Shown one piece after another: positions 34,443 to 42,792 of a stretch of 64,000 bases of DNA; the first letter of the stretch is position 1, and each line of letters starts with the position of its first letter. Both the position numbers and the translations under genes were made by a program. The DNA is from Salinivirgaceae bacterium (GTDB lineage: Bacteria > Bacteroidota > Bacteroidia > Bacteroidales > SZUA-534): positions 159,154 through 223,153 of the forward strand of contig JAFXQB010000019.1 in the NCBI GenBank assembly GCA_017527435.1, in the 5' to 3' direction. The notes beneath the pieces were generated by a model that saw only the letters and a program-made list of their open reading frames with translations, was not told where the DNA came from and did not search any database.

Positions 34443-35441
34443 TCACGGCTTATAATGCGACGCGTTCAGCACCATTTGATAGTCGTTTTCGCGCATTAGG
34501 TCTTGAATAGTGATTTTCGGATTGTGTTTTAGGTATGATTTAATAATCTGATAGCCAATCCATTGGCCGACGCCGCCGGGCGATTTCTGCGAGAACGATG
34601 ATGTGAACGGCGCGGGCGCAATCATTCGGGTTATCTCCTTCACCGATGTGCTGAAAAGAGCGTCTTTCTCGACCATTGAGAGCCACATTTGCTGTTCGTT
34701 GCGGCCGCACCAGTCGAGTTGTTGCCGCGTGTAGCCCCATTTCAGAGTGTCGGGCGCGTTGGGTAGCAGCGCGTCGAGCAGGACGTGAACCTTGCCATAA
34801 TAGAGCATTTGCGAAATCATATTGTCGTCTTTCGGAGCGTACTCAAATTCGGTCAAACACAAGGCCAGCACAGCGTCAGTGGCCACTTTCTGCGGGTGCA
34901 TATTGCGTTGCAGATAGACCGGTGTGCGCAACATTTGATAGTATTTGTGATTGACACCCAGATATTTATCAAGACTGATGCTGATGACGCCCGAGTCGGC
35001 AACAATGTTCTGATTGAATCCCGAAATATGCGTGTAAATTGTTGGCAGATTGATGTTTGGAAACAAAACAGTCATTCGCGCCCACGCTTCCGACAGCTCT
35101 TTTTGGCAACTCAAATTTCCGGTGCCGAAGATGCGGCTCACTTCGCGGTACGAGCCGCGGATGTCGGGGTCGGTTAGGAACGACGCCAGCTTGCGGTCGT
35201 AGTTCAGCTGATTGGTGCCGCCAATGCAGATAACTCGCTGATTGTAAAGGTCGAAGAATCGGCCGTATTTCTGTTCCATTTGCGGAACATACTGCCAGAT
35301 GCTATCGACCGGAATGGCAAACAAATCCTGCTCAAACCGCTGAATTTCAATATCTTTGTATGTGCCGCTAATGTCAACGCCCTTGCTGCCGCACGCTGCG
35401 GCAATGAGCCCAATGGCTAAAATCTTGATAATGTTCTTCAT
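34443..35441 (-). CDS. GldB-like lipoprotein
   Basis: A 332-residue lipoprotein with lipobox IAAAC (C17). After it comes the GldB pattern: IEIQRFEQDLFAIP, then PNINLPTIYTHISGFNQN, ISLDKYLG near residue 160, and GGVGQWIGYQIIKSYL near the C-terminus, a layout that recalls metallopeptidase-like (DUF2268-type) folds. GldB is needed for gliding in Flavobacterium, yet relatives are also common in non-motile Bacteroidota next to nadD/gmk. It is the last gene of the yicC-gmk-nadD set (11 bases after nadD). Its role here is unknown. Confidence 0.82.
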   Translation of the reverse strand: MKNIIKILAIGLIAAACGSKGVDISGTYKDIEIQRFEQDLFAIPVDSIWQYVPQMEQKYGRFFDLYNQRVICIGGTNQLNYDRKLASFLTDPDIRGSYREVSRIFGTGNLSCQKELSEAWARMTVLFPNINLPTIYTHISGFNQNIVADSGVISISLDKYLGVNHKYYQMLRTPVYLQRNMHPQKVATDAVLALCLTEFEYAPKDDNMISQMLYYGKVHVLLDALLPNAPDTLKWGYTRQQLDWCGRNEQQMWLSMVEKDALFSTSVKEITRMIAPAPFTSSFSQKSPGGVGQWIGYQIIKSYLKHNPKITIQDLMRENDYQMVLNASHYKP

Positions 35442-35452
35442 AACTTGTGCGG

Positions 35453-36025
35453 CTATTTGTAAAAATTCATTTCGTCAATATATTCCCACGCCTTTTCGGG
35501 CACGAAGAAACGCACGTCTTTGCCGCTTGCAATGCTTTGGCGGATGAAACTCGACGAGATGTCAATCTGCGGTGCGTCAATCAGTTGCACGTGCGGGTGT
35601 GTGTGAAAATCGGTTCGGGGGCAGTTTGGTCGCGGGTAAACCATTATCCGATAGTTGTTTAGCAGCAATTCGTAGTTCTTCCACTTGTTCAGGGTGGCCA
35701 GATTGTCCTCGCCCATAATCAGCGTGAACTCGTGGTTTGGGTGCTGTTCGCCCAGATAAGCCAGAGTATCAATTGTATACGATGGTTTCGGCATTCTGAA
35801 CTCGACGTCGCAGGCGCGGAACTTCGGAAAATCGCGCAAAGCGAGATTCACAAGGTGCAGACGTTGGTAGTCGTCTAAAAGTTGGGCGCGCTGCTTGAGT
35901 GGGTTTTGCGGGCTCACAACAAACCAAACTGCCTCAAGGTCAGTGTATTCCACAATGTAGTTGGCCAGTGCCAGATGCCCAATGTGCACGGGATTGAACG
36001 AACCGAAGTAGAGCCCGACCTTCAT
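35453..36025 (-). CDS. nadD: Nicotinate-nucleotide adenylyltransferase
   Basis: Adenylates nicotinate mononucleotide to make the dinucleotide precursor of NAD. The 190-residue protein opens with the nucleotidyltransferase motif GSFNPVHIGH (residues 8-17) and has the late ISSSFIRQSIASGKDVRFFVP block that contacts the ATP phosphates. FTLIMGEDNLATLNKWKNY is the conserved middle region. It follows gmk with only 2 bases between, so the two are co-expressed. Confidence 0.94.
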   Translation of the reverse strand: MKVGLYFGSFNPVHIGHLALANYIVEYTDLEAVWFVVSPQNPLKQRAQLLDDYQRLHLVNLALRDFPKFRACDVEFRMPKPSYTIDTLAYLGEQHPNHEFTLIMGEDNLATLNKWKNYELLLNNYRIMVYPRPNCPRTDFHTHPHVQLIDAPQIDISSSFIRQSIASGKDVRFFVPEKAWEYIDEMNFYK

Positions 36026-36027
36026 TG

Positions 36028-36597
36028 CTAACGGTTCAGAAAATCAGTCACTTTGGTATAAGCCTCGCTGCAGGCCGTTTCCAGAACGTCGTTCACAATG
36101 GTGATGTCGAACTGATTGGCGTAAGAAATTTCCTCTTCGGCCTTGGCCACGCGGCGTTCAATCTCTTCGGGGGCGTCGGTGGCGCGGCCCTCAAGGCGGC
36201 GGCGCAACTCGTCAACCGATGGCGGCATAACGAAAACCGACAGGGCGCGGTCGCCGAATTTCTTTTTCAGGTTGACTCCGCCCTTCACGTCAACGTCGAA
36301 AAGCACGTGGTTGCCCTTGCCCCAGATGCGCGTCAACTCGCTTTTCAGCGTGCCGTAGTAGCGGCCAGCGTAAACTTCTTCCCACTCCACAAAGTCGTCA
36401 TTATCAATGCGTTTCTTAAATTCTTCGGCGGTCAGAAAATAGTAGTCAACGCCGTTTTGCTCTGTTCCGCGCGGCGCACGGCTGCACGCCGAAACCGAGA
36501 ACTCCAACTTCAAACCCTTTGACAGTAAGTGTTTTACGATGGTTGTCTTGCCCGAACCCGACGGCGCCGAAAATATCACAATCTTTCCTTCGTCCAT
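36028..36597 (-). CDS. gmk: Guanylate kinase
   Basis: Phosphorylates GMP to GDP. The 189-residue protein has the P-loop SAPSGSGKTT (residues 10-19), the GMP-binding SACSRAPRGTEQNGVDYYFL stretch, and the FDVDVKGG block with the magnesium-binding Asp. In Bacteroidota it is commonly found next to yicC and nadD, as here. The 135-base gap to yicC holds a 12-base inverted repeat (36631-36642 and 36683-36694). Confidence 0.95.
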   Translation of the reverse strand: MDEGKIVIFSAPSGSGKTTIVKHLLSKGLKLEFSVSACSRAPRGTEQNGVDYYFLTAEEFKKRIDNDDFVEWEEVYAGRYYGTLKSELTRIWGKGNHVLFDVDVKGGVNLKKKFGDRALSVFVMPPSVDELRRRLEGRATDAPEEIERRVAKAEEEISYANQFDITIVNDVLETACSEAYTKVTDFLNR

Positions 36598-36630
36598 AAC
36601 TAATTCATTTGGTGTGTTTTAATTGTTTTT

Positions 36631-36694
36631 CTCTAACCAAACTAATCCAAATTCAATCCAAAATTCTGTTCAGTTTGGGTTCGTTTGGTTAGAG
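36631..36694. repeat. 12-base inverted repeat between yicC and gmk
   Basis: CTCTAACCAAAC (36631-36642) and its exact complement (36683-36694), separated by 40 bases that contain further CAAA/TTTG pairs. No T-run follows, so it is not a standard terminator; it may fold in the mRNA between the two genes. Confidence 0.5.
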
Positions 36695-36732
36695 CCTTTT
36701 CCGTGTTTTTCGTGTGTTCCGTGGTTGAAAAA

Positions 36733-37605
36733 TCACAGCACATTCAGCGATTGCTCCTTGATTTTTTCCAACTCGTCCTTCATACAAACCACCAGTTTCT
36801 GCATTTCCGAGTCGTTGGCTTTTGAGCCTAAAGTGTTGATTTCGCGGCCGATTTCCTGCGCAATGAAGCCCAACTGACGACCAGCGGCCTCCTCGTTCAT
36901 TGAGTCGAGAAAATACTTGCAGTGGTTGGCCAGGCGCACTTTTTCCTCGTTGATGTCGAGTTTTTCGATGTAGAAAATCATTTCCTGCTCAAGGCGGTCG
37001 CGGTTGATGTTCTCAAGTTTGATGAATTCTTCAATGTCGCCCTTGATGCGCTCTTTGATGCGGTCGATGCGCGGGCGCTCATACTGCGGCACTTGCGCTA
37101 AATAGTTCTGAATGTTGCTGATACGCGTCGATAGGTCCTTCGCCAGAGCCACGCCTTCCTGCTTGCGGAAAGCCACAAGTTGGTCGGCGGCGTCTTCCAC
37201 AGCCTTGATAATCAGCGCCCAATCGGCTTCGTCGAGTTCGTCGCGGCCCGTTTTCATTGCGTCGGGCAGGCGGATGATGGTCGACAGCAGTTCGGGGCCC
37301 GTCTGAATGCCCAGTTCGGCGGCTATCTTGCTCAATTGCTGATAGTAAGCCTTCACCACGTCGGTGTTGATTTCGGCGGCGGCGTCAACATTGTTCACTT
37401 CAGTGTAGATTGAAATGTCCACTTTGCCGCGTATCAGTTTGTTAGCCAATATGTTCCGAATTTCCATTTCCTTCTCGCGATAGTCGTTCGGAATGCGGCT
37501 TGTCAGGTCGAACTGCTTGCTGTTCAGGCTTTTGACTTCAACCGTTAGTTTTTGATTTTTGATTTCGCAGGTTGCTTTTCCGAAACCTGTCATTGATAGT
37601 AGCAT
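36733..37605 (-). CDS. yicC: YicC family endoribonuclease
   Basis: A 290-residue YicC protein. The start MLLSMTGFGKA is diagnostic, VKSLNSKQFDLTSRIP follows, and the C-terminal domain carries NHCKYFLDSMNEEAAGRQLGF and GREINTLGSKANDSEMQ, the conserved acidic and His-containing block. YicC proteins are metal-dependent endoribonucleases that cut structured RNA. It heads the yicC-gmk-nadD-gldB-like set on the minus strand. Confidence 0.93.
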   Translation of the reverse strand: MLLSMTGFGKATCEIKNQKLTVEVKSLNSKQFDLTSRIPNDYREKEMEIRNILANKLIRGKVDISIYTEVNNVDAAAEINTDVVKAYYQQLSKIAAELGIQTGPELLSTIIRLPDAMKTGRDELDEADWALIIKAVEDAADQLVAFRKQEGVALAKDLSTRISNIQNYLAQVPQYERPRIDRIKERIKGDIEEFIKLENINRDRLEQEMIFYIEKLDINEEKVRLANHCKYFLDSMNEEAAGRQLGFIAQEIGREINTLGSKANDSEMQKLVVCMKDELEKIKEQSLNVL

Positions 37606-37632
37606 ATCGTTGATTTTTAAATTGTTACCTAT

Positions 37633-39579
37633 TTATCTCGATAAAAGTTTGATGCCCCGCGCCATAATGGCCACGTCGTTGCGCAGTTGGTAGTCTTTGG
37701 CGTAGAAAAGGTCGGTTTTCTCGCATTGTTCGGCGGTTGCGCCGTCGCCATACTGAATGAGCGCAAGGTTCAGCACGCCGCTTTTGATTTTCGGCAGCAC
37801 GGGGTTGGCGCTTCGGCCCGAGAATCCCACCCAGGTGCGTCGGCCCGCTAAAACGCTGAAAATGTTGCGGTAGAGCCGTCCAGGGTGTCCGCAAACGAAC
37901 CACAGAACGGGCGACGCGGCCAGTAGCACCACGGCTGCCAGAATATCGAACGTGCGCTTGTTGCGGACGTTCTGTGGCTTCACTATCGTGTTGAAATTCA
38001 CCGTGTAAAGGTCGCCAGCGGTGTCGATTGAGTTGCTGCCGATGATTGACAGACTCTCGGGCGGCGCAATCTTGAAGTGCACTTCGTTGCCGTCCAATTG
38101 CAGCATTTGCCCGATGATTTGCTGCGCGGTCATATCGGCCGAACAGAAAATCAGTTCGTCTATCTTGTTGATTTTCACAATTTCAGATATTTGACTGATG
38201 TCGCCGATGGCCTTGCGGTCAGCCTGCCCGTCGGGGTTGATGAACCCTGCGTATTGGTATTTGAGCGACGATTGGTTCAGCACTTCCACCACGCGTTCGG
38301 CTTCGGCCTGCGTGCCTACCACGGCAATGTGCGACTTGCGCCCCATATCGAATTGGAACCTTGACGGCCAAATGACGCCAACCAGCAGTCGGAACGCATT
38401 GATTGCCAATAGGCTGAATCCCGTTCCGAACATTATCATTGCACGCGAGAATCGCATATTTTCGGGCAGCAGCGCGTAGCCAACCAGAATGACGAGTGTT
38501 CCTGCCACAATTCCGCGCGAGACGGAAAGCGGCTTTGCCTTGCTCTCGTATCCGCCTGAATAGTAGATTGATAGCGCCCAAATCAAAACGTAAATCGGCG
38601 CCACAATCGTGAAAAATTCCGTCGGGAACGTGTGCCCTTCAAAAATGTAGGCCGACCATTTTGTGCCCAGCAGCGCCATTCCGCCGTACATTATGGCCAC
38701 GTCGGCCAGCGGCAGTGCGATGCGTTTTGCAAATCGGCTCACAATGGCCAGAAAAGCGCGGAAATAAATGGCACAATTTATTGTGAATGAGAAAATTGCC
38801 GCATTGCGGGCGCTCAAGTTCTTCTGCGCGAAAATCGACATTGCGTTGTAGAACATTCGCACGTAGTTCACGCTGCCTTTTTTGGTGCTCTCGCCCTTGT
38901 AGTGGATGATGCGCGTTTCGGGGAAGTAATAGTTCTTGTAACCGCCCCGTATAATCCTGTACGACAGGTCGATATCTTCGCCGTACATAAAAAAATCTTC
39001 GTCGAGCAGGCCCACCTTGTCGAGCGTTGTGCGGCGCAGAAGCATAAAGGCGCCAGCCAGCACGTCCACTTCGTTCACGGCGTCCTTGTCCAGGTGCCCC
39101 ATATAGTATTGGTTGAACCGCCGCGACTTCGGGAACAGGCTCGACAGCCCGAAAATCTTGTAGAACGCCACCATTGGCGACGGGAATCCGCGCTTGCTCT
39201 CGGGCAGGAAATTGCCCTTGCCGTCAATCATTTTCACACCCAGGCCGCCCGCGTCGGAGTGCGCGTCCATAAAGGCCAGCGTTTTGCTGAATGTGTCTTC
39301 TTCAATCAGCGTGTCGGGGTTGAGCAGCAGCACATATTCGCCCGTCGATTGGCGGATGGCCTGATTGTTGGCCACGGCGAAGCCCGTATTGCGTTTGTTC
39401 TCAATCAGTTTCACCTGCGGAAACTTTTCGGCCACCATTGCGCACGAGCCGTCAACCGAGTTGTTGTCAACCACAAATATCTCGGTGTCAATACCTTGCG
39501 CGGCCTTCAGAACCGAGTGCAGGCACTGTTCCAGAAAATATTTCACGTTGTAGTTGACAATAACGACCGAAAGTTTCAT
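37633..39579 (-). CDS. Fusion of GT2 glycosyltransferase with a shortened sugar-phosphate transferase-like region
   Basis: A 648-residue membrane protein. Residues 1-240 are a family 2 glycosyltransferase (SVVIVNYNVKYFLEQCL, FVVDNNSVDGS, LLLNPDTLI, and YGEDIDLSYR as the late acidic motif). Then come about five membrane helices, a Rossmann-like region (HIAVVGTQAEAERVVEVL) like the middle of polyprenyl-phosphate sugar transferases (WbaP type), and a short tail beginning NKRTFDILAAVVLL that starts like a bacterial sugar transferase. The catalytic part expected after it, with the FRQxRxGxxG and FxxxKFRSM motifs, is missing. It probably adds sugars in surface polysaccharide or lipid-linked glycan synthesis; the C-terminal half may be regulatory or decayed. 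Confidence 0.82.
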   Translation of the reverse strand: MKLSVVIVNYNVKYFLEQCLHSVLKAAQGIDTEIFVVDNNSVDGSCAMVAEKFPQVKLIENKRNTGFAVANNQAIRQSTGEYVLLLNPDTLIEEDTFSKTLAFMDAHSDAGGLGVKMIDGKGNFLPESKRGFPSPMVAFYKIFGLSSLFPKSRRFNQYYMGHLDKDAVNEVDVLAGAFMLLRRTTLDKVGLLDEDFFMYGEDIDLSYRIIRGGYKNYYFPETRIIHYKGESTKKGSVNYVRMFYNAMSIFAQKNLSARNAAIFSFTINCAIYFRAFLAIVSRFAKRIALPLADVAIMYGGMALLGTKWSAYIFEGHTFPTEFFTIVAPIYVLIWALSIYYSGGYESKAKPLSVSRGIVAGTLVILVGYALLPENMRFSRAMIMFGTGFSLLAINAFRLLVGVIWPSRFQFDMGRKSHIAVVGTQAEAERVVEVLNQSSLKYQYAGFINPDGQADRKAIGDISQISEIVKINKIDELIFCSADMTAQQIIGQMLQLDGNEVHFKIAPPESLSIIGSNSIDTAGDLYTVNFNTIVKPQNVRNKRTFDILAAVVLLAASPVLWFVCGHPGRLYRNIFSVLAGRRTWVGFSGRSANPVLPKIKSGVLNLALIQYGDGATAEQCEKTDLFYAKDYQLRNDVAIMARGIKLLSR

Positions 39580-40165
39580 AGCCCGTTTTTAACCGTTGCG
39601 AAAATACAGTTTAATTTAAGATTTAGGAATTAGGATTATAAAAATAACCAAACAGCCAACTGCCGTAGGGGAATGTTTTTCCTCTGTGACGCTCATACTA
39701 TCTAAAAACTTTGGAAATAAAAAAGGGGGGGAACAAGTCCCCCCATATTTGAACTTCCACGCCGTGGCCAGAAGTTCCACGAACTTAATCGGTACTGACC
39801 CGCCTTTCAAGACCGAAGGTCTTTCCATTATGGGGCATTACAAAAATGCAATATTTTTTATTGTTCACCAAATCGTTTTCATACCGCAAATTATTGTAGG
39901 TTTGGACCAAAATCGAGAAAAATGGATTTGAAGAAACTTGAAATTTTGAGAAATAGTAAGCAATTGATAGAATACAGTGTTGTATAAAAAAATAACCGCC
40001 CTAGAGCGGTTAAATTTTGTGGGTCATTGGCGACGTATGTCTCGCCTATCACATTGCAAATATGCAAAACTTTTTAATAATCAGCAATTTTTTTCTTGCG
40101 TTTTTTTAACGCAGTAGCATTTTGGGCTGTAGTCAGTTGTCTGTGGTCTTAAGTCTAAACTTTCT
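39580..40165. other. Non-coding gap with several hairpins
   Basis: About 590 bases without a supportable gene. It holds a G7/C6 hairpin (39725-39731 with 39739-39744), a GAACTTC/GAAGTTC pair flanking GCCGTGGCC-like sequence (about 39751-39777), a tight AAGACC-gaa-GGTCTT hairpin (39809-39823), a TAACCGC/GCGGTTA hairpin (39993-40012) followed by a T-rich stretch, and GGCGA/TCGCC (40029-40046). The cluster of hairpins suggests a structured RNA, a cluster of terminators or a mobile-element remnant; I do not recognise a named RNA family. Confidence 0.5.
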
Positions 40166-40173
40166 TATCTTTG
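40166..40173 (+). promoter_or_regulatory. -7 element for the HisIE-like gene
   Basis: TATCTTTG matches TAnnTTTG and ends 17 bases before the ATG at 40191. It argues for that ATG over an in-frame start at 40122. Confidence 0.55.
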
Positions 40174-40190
40174 CCGCAAAAATTAAGGAT

Positions 40191-40778
40191 ATGAATATCG
40201 ATTTTTCGAAAAATAGCGGTCAGGTTCAGGCAGTTGTGCAGGATGGCCGCACTCTGAAGATTTTGCGCGTGGGCTTTGTCGATGCCGATTGCGTTGCGCG
40301 GATGGAATCCGAGCAGAACGTTTACCTGCTCAACGGCGGCCGCCCCGAGCTGCTCACCAGCGGCGAGTACAACAAACCAGTGGCAGTCAGCGCGTTAACC
40401 GCCAATGCCGACGGCACCGCAGTTGTAATCAAGGCCACACCCGACGGCTCAACCACAGGCGCCGACTCGTTTATGGGCGAGAAAAACATTGCCGACCTTG
40501 CGTTTCTCTCTTATCTTCAAGACTTTATCGAGCGCCGCAAACGCGAGATGCCCGAAGGTTCGTACACCACAAAACTGTTCACTAAAGGTGTCAATAAAAT
40601 ATCGCAAAAGGTTGGCGAAGAAGCAGTTGAGACAATCATTGAAGCCACCAACGGCACACAGGAGCAATTCCTTTACGAGAGTGCCGACCTAATCTACCAC
40701 CTGATTGTCCTGCTCACCGAGAAGGGCATTCGCATTGAAGACCTTGCCCGCGAGCTCAAGGCTCGGCATAAGGAATAG
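40191..40778 (+). CDS. HisIE-like protein with intact HisE and degenerate HisI domain
   Basis: A 195-residue protein aligning along its length with bifunctional phosphoribosyl-AMP cyclohydrolase/phosphoribosyl-ATP pyrophosphatase. The HisE half (about 104-195) is complete: QKVGEEAVETIIEA with E143, E144 and E147, and ESADLIYHL with D166, the metal-binding set. The HisI half is not: the zinc and magnesium ligands are lost (ADCD is ANAD at 71-74, and the CHxGxxxC motif reads STTGADS around 87-93). It could hydrolyse phosphoribosyl-ATP or a related nucleotide but not open the ring. No other his gene is nearby. Start at 40191 is supported by the -7 element. Confidence 0.83.
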   Translation: MNIDFSKNSGQVQAVVQDGRTLKILRVGFVDADCVARMESEQNVYLLNGGRPELLTSGEYNKPVAVSALTANADGTAVVIKATPDGSTTGADSFMGEKNIADLAFLSYLQDFIERRKREMPEGSYTTKLFTKGVNKISQKVGEEAVETIIEATNGTQEQFLYESADLIYHLIVLLTEKGIRIEDLARELKARHKE

Positions 40779-40805
40779 ACGCAGACGCAAACAAAAAACA
40801 CAAAT

Positions 40806-40843
40806 GCAAAGCAGTGGTTTTCATTCGCTTTGCGTTTTTTTTT
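40806..40843 (+). terminator. Terminator after the HisIE-like gene
   Basis: GCAAAGC (40806-40812) and GCTTTGC (40827-40833), 14-base loop, then a run of nine T after one G. The T-run overlaps the region upstream of the next promoter. Confidence 0.8.
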
Positions 40844-40866
40844 GTTTCATTCAAATACTTTTTTCT

Positions 40867-40874
40867 TACATTTG
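40867..40874 (+). promoter_or_regulatory. -7 element for the TlpA-like lipoprotein gene
   Basis: TACATTTG, with TTTG at 40841-40844 about 22 bases upstream and the ATG 34 bases downstream. Confidence 0.55.
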
Positions 40875-40907
40875 GTTATTCTTTTAATAACTAAAAACTA
40901 AATTATT

Positions 40908-42053
40908 ATGAACAAACATCTAAAGCACATTATGTGCGGCGCGTTTGCAGTAGGTTTGCTAGCATCGTGCACTCAAAAATCCAAAACTTTTGTTGTTGAA
41001 GGTTTTGTTGACGAAGCAATCACCGATTCTGCCTATCAGGTATATATCGGCGATGAGAACTTTAACATCAGTATGAGAGAACCTGTTGATGTGATTGTTG
41101 TGAAAGACAAGAAGTTCCACTACGAGTGTAATGTCGACTATCCGACATTCATCTTCTTCCGGGCCATTTTCCCGGGTGACATATTGTGCAATGCTTATGT
41201 CGATGCCGTTTTAGTGCCAGGCGAGACAGCCAAAATAACTGTTCACAATGGTTATTACGATATCAAAGGAACCAAATTCTATGAAGATTGGAATGGGTTT
41301 GATAAGTTTTATGACCAAAACTTTGTGCGTGTCAATGAGTTGCGTGACCAATTGAGAGGCAAGGAAACTATTGACCAAGAAGTTTACAAAGAGTATATGG
41401 CCGCATGTGATTCACTGCAGGAAAAACTCATCGGGTATGTAAAACAACATAAAGCCGATGAAGGTGCTGTAATTTACGCTTCGACAAGGGGAATCGTATC
41501 CGATAGTGTTTTGTTCGACTCGATTGCCGCACCGAAAATCAAAAATGGAATGTTCAGCAAATATGTTGAACGACAATTAAAAAGCCAAGCCGAGTATGCA
41601 AAATACAGGGCAGAAGTGGCCGAAAAACAGAAAGCCACGGCTATTGGCGCAATGTATAAGGATTTTGCCGCCGAATACAATGGCAAGATAACCAAACTAT
41701 CTGATTTTGTGGGCAAAGGCAAATATGTGTTAGTCGATTTTTGGGCAAGTTGGTGCGGACCGTGCCGTGCCGAAACGCCAAACCTGATTAGCGCTTACGA
41801 CAAGTTCAAAGGCGACAAATTCAATGTTTTGGGTGTTACAGTCAGCGACCGCCCTGAAGACAGTGAGCGTGCTATGGAAGAGTTGGGCATCAACTATCCG
41901 CAGATGCTGAATGCCCCCGACAGTTGCGCTAACCTGTATGGAATCAATGGCATTCCGCACATCATTCTTTTCGGTCCTGACGGAACAATTCTTGAGCGCG
42001 ACCTGCGTGGCGATGAAATTGAAATAGCTGTTAAGAAATATTTGGGATTGTAA
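40908..42053 (+). CDS. TlpA-like thioredoxin-fold lipoprotein with DUF4369-like N-terminus
   Basis: A 381-residue envelope protein. The lipobox LLASC puts the lipid on C21. Residues about 25-120 form the beta-rich domain found in front of many Bacteroidota thiol proteins (DUF4369-like), followed by a helical stretch (130-250) and a thioredoxin-like domain (260-381) with the redox pair C283-G-P-C286 in WASWCGPC and the cis-Pro in GINGIPHII. Such proteins reduce or rearrange disulphides in the periplasm. Two further Cys (C74, C94) in the N-terminal domain may form a disulphide of their own. Single-gene unit with clear promoter and terminator. Confidence 0.88.
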   Translation: MNKHLKHIMCGAFAVGLLASCTQKSKTFVVEGFVDEAITDSAYQVYIGDENFNISMREPVDVIVVKDKKFHYECNVDYPTFIFFRAIFPGDILCNAYVDAVLVPGETAKITVHNGYYDIKGTKFYEDWNGFDKFYDQNFVRVNELRDQLRGKETIDQEVYKEYMAACDSLQEKLIGYVKQHKADEGAVIYASTRGIVSDSVLFDSIAAPKIKNGMFSKYVERQLKSQAEYAKYRAEVAEKQKATAIGAMYKDFAAEYNGKITKLSDFVGKGKYVLVDFWASWCGPCRAETPNLISAYDKFKGDKFNVLGVTVSDRPEDSERAMEELGINYPQMLNAPDSCANLYGINGIPHIILFGPDGTILERDLRGDEIEIAVKKYLGL

Positions 42054-42071
42054 GAGTTACAAAGTATTATA

Positions 42072-42116
42072 CCACAAAAAACGCGGAACTTTCATCGGTT
42101 TCGCGTTTTTTTGTGG
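42072..42116 (+). terminator. Terminator after the TlpA-like gene
   Basis: Long arms CCACAAAAAACGCG (42072-42085) and CGCGTTTTTTTGTGG (42102-42116), matching except one extra T, with a 16-base loop. The T-run is inside the second arm. Confidence 0.75.
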
Positions 42117-42154
42117 AAATCACTGTATTTTCGCCACCCGAAAACCATTCGCTT

Positions 42155-42733
42155 ATGTTCGAAATCGACGGAAAATTAGTCAGCCTTGATGTGATTGAGC
42201 AGAATTTCTTCTGCAACCTGACCGTGTGCAAGGGAAACTGCTGTGTGCAAGGCTCATCGGGCGCGCCGCTCACCGATGACGAGACGCATATTCTCGAACG
42301 CATTTTTGATACCCTTCGTCCGCGGCTGACGCCCGAAGGTGTGGCGGCCGTTGAAGCGCAAGGCAAATGGATTGTCGACCGCGACGGCGACAAGGTGACA
42401 ACGCTCGTCGACAACGGGCCGTGCGCCTATGCCGTAAATGACGGAAAAATTGTGAAATGTGCCATCGAAATGGCTTGGCGCGATGGCGAAGTCGATTTTC
42501 AGAAGCCCATTTCGTGCCATCTCTACCCCATCCGCATCAAGCGCTGCGGCGATTATGACGCGCTCAACTACGAGCGCATTCCGCTCTGCTTCGAAGCCAC
42601 CGAGAAAGGCGAGCGTTTGGGCGTACCTGTCTATAGATTCCTGAAAGAGCCGCTGATACGCAAATACGGCGAAGCGTTTTACGACGAACTTTGCCTTGTG
42701 GCCAGCGAGTGGAAAAAGCAAAAAGGCAGATAG
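42155..42733 (+). CDS. DUF3109 family cysteine-rich protein
   Basis: A 192-residue soluble protein of the DUF3109 family, widespread in Bacteroidota and without known function. Cysteines appear in the conserved spacing: CNLTVCKGNCC near residues 20-30, then NGPCAYAV, KCAIEMAW and ISCHLYPIRIKRCG, with a further PLCFEA. This pattern resembles the YkgJ-type zinc or iron-sulphur binding proteins. The ATG at 42155 is preferred because the family starts with this MFEIDGKLVSLDV-like sequence; a GTG at 42113 in frame lies within the preceding terminator. Confidence 0.85.
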   Translation: MFEIDGKLVSLDVIEQNFFCNLTVCKGNCCVQGSSGAPLTDDETHILERIFDTLRPRLTPEGVAAVEAQGKWIVDRDGDKVTTLVDNGPCAYAVNDGKIVKCAIEMAWRDGEVDFQKPISCHLYPIRIKRCGDYDALNYERIPLCFEATEKGERLGVPVYRFLKEPLIRKYGEAFYDELCLVASEWKKQKGR

Positions 42734-42792
42734 GACTACGGACAACTGTCGGTAATTTGATTCAATCCTTCACGCATTCAGTCCTTCAATCC

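Noticed and set aside
34443..35441. GldB-like lipoprotein as evidence for gliding motility
   Set aside because: Relatives occur in non-motile Bacteroidota in the same nadD/gmk setting, and no other gliding genes are in the window.
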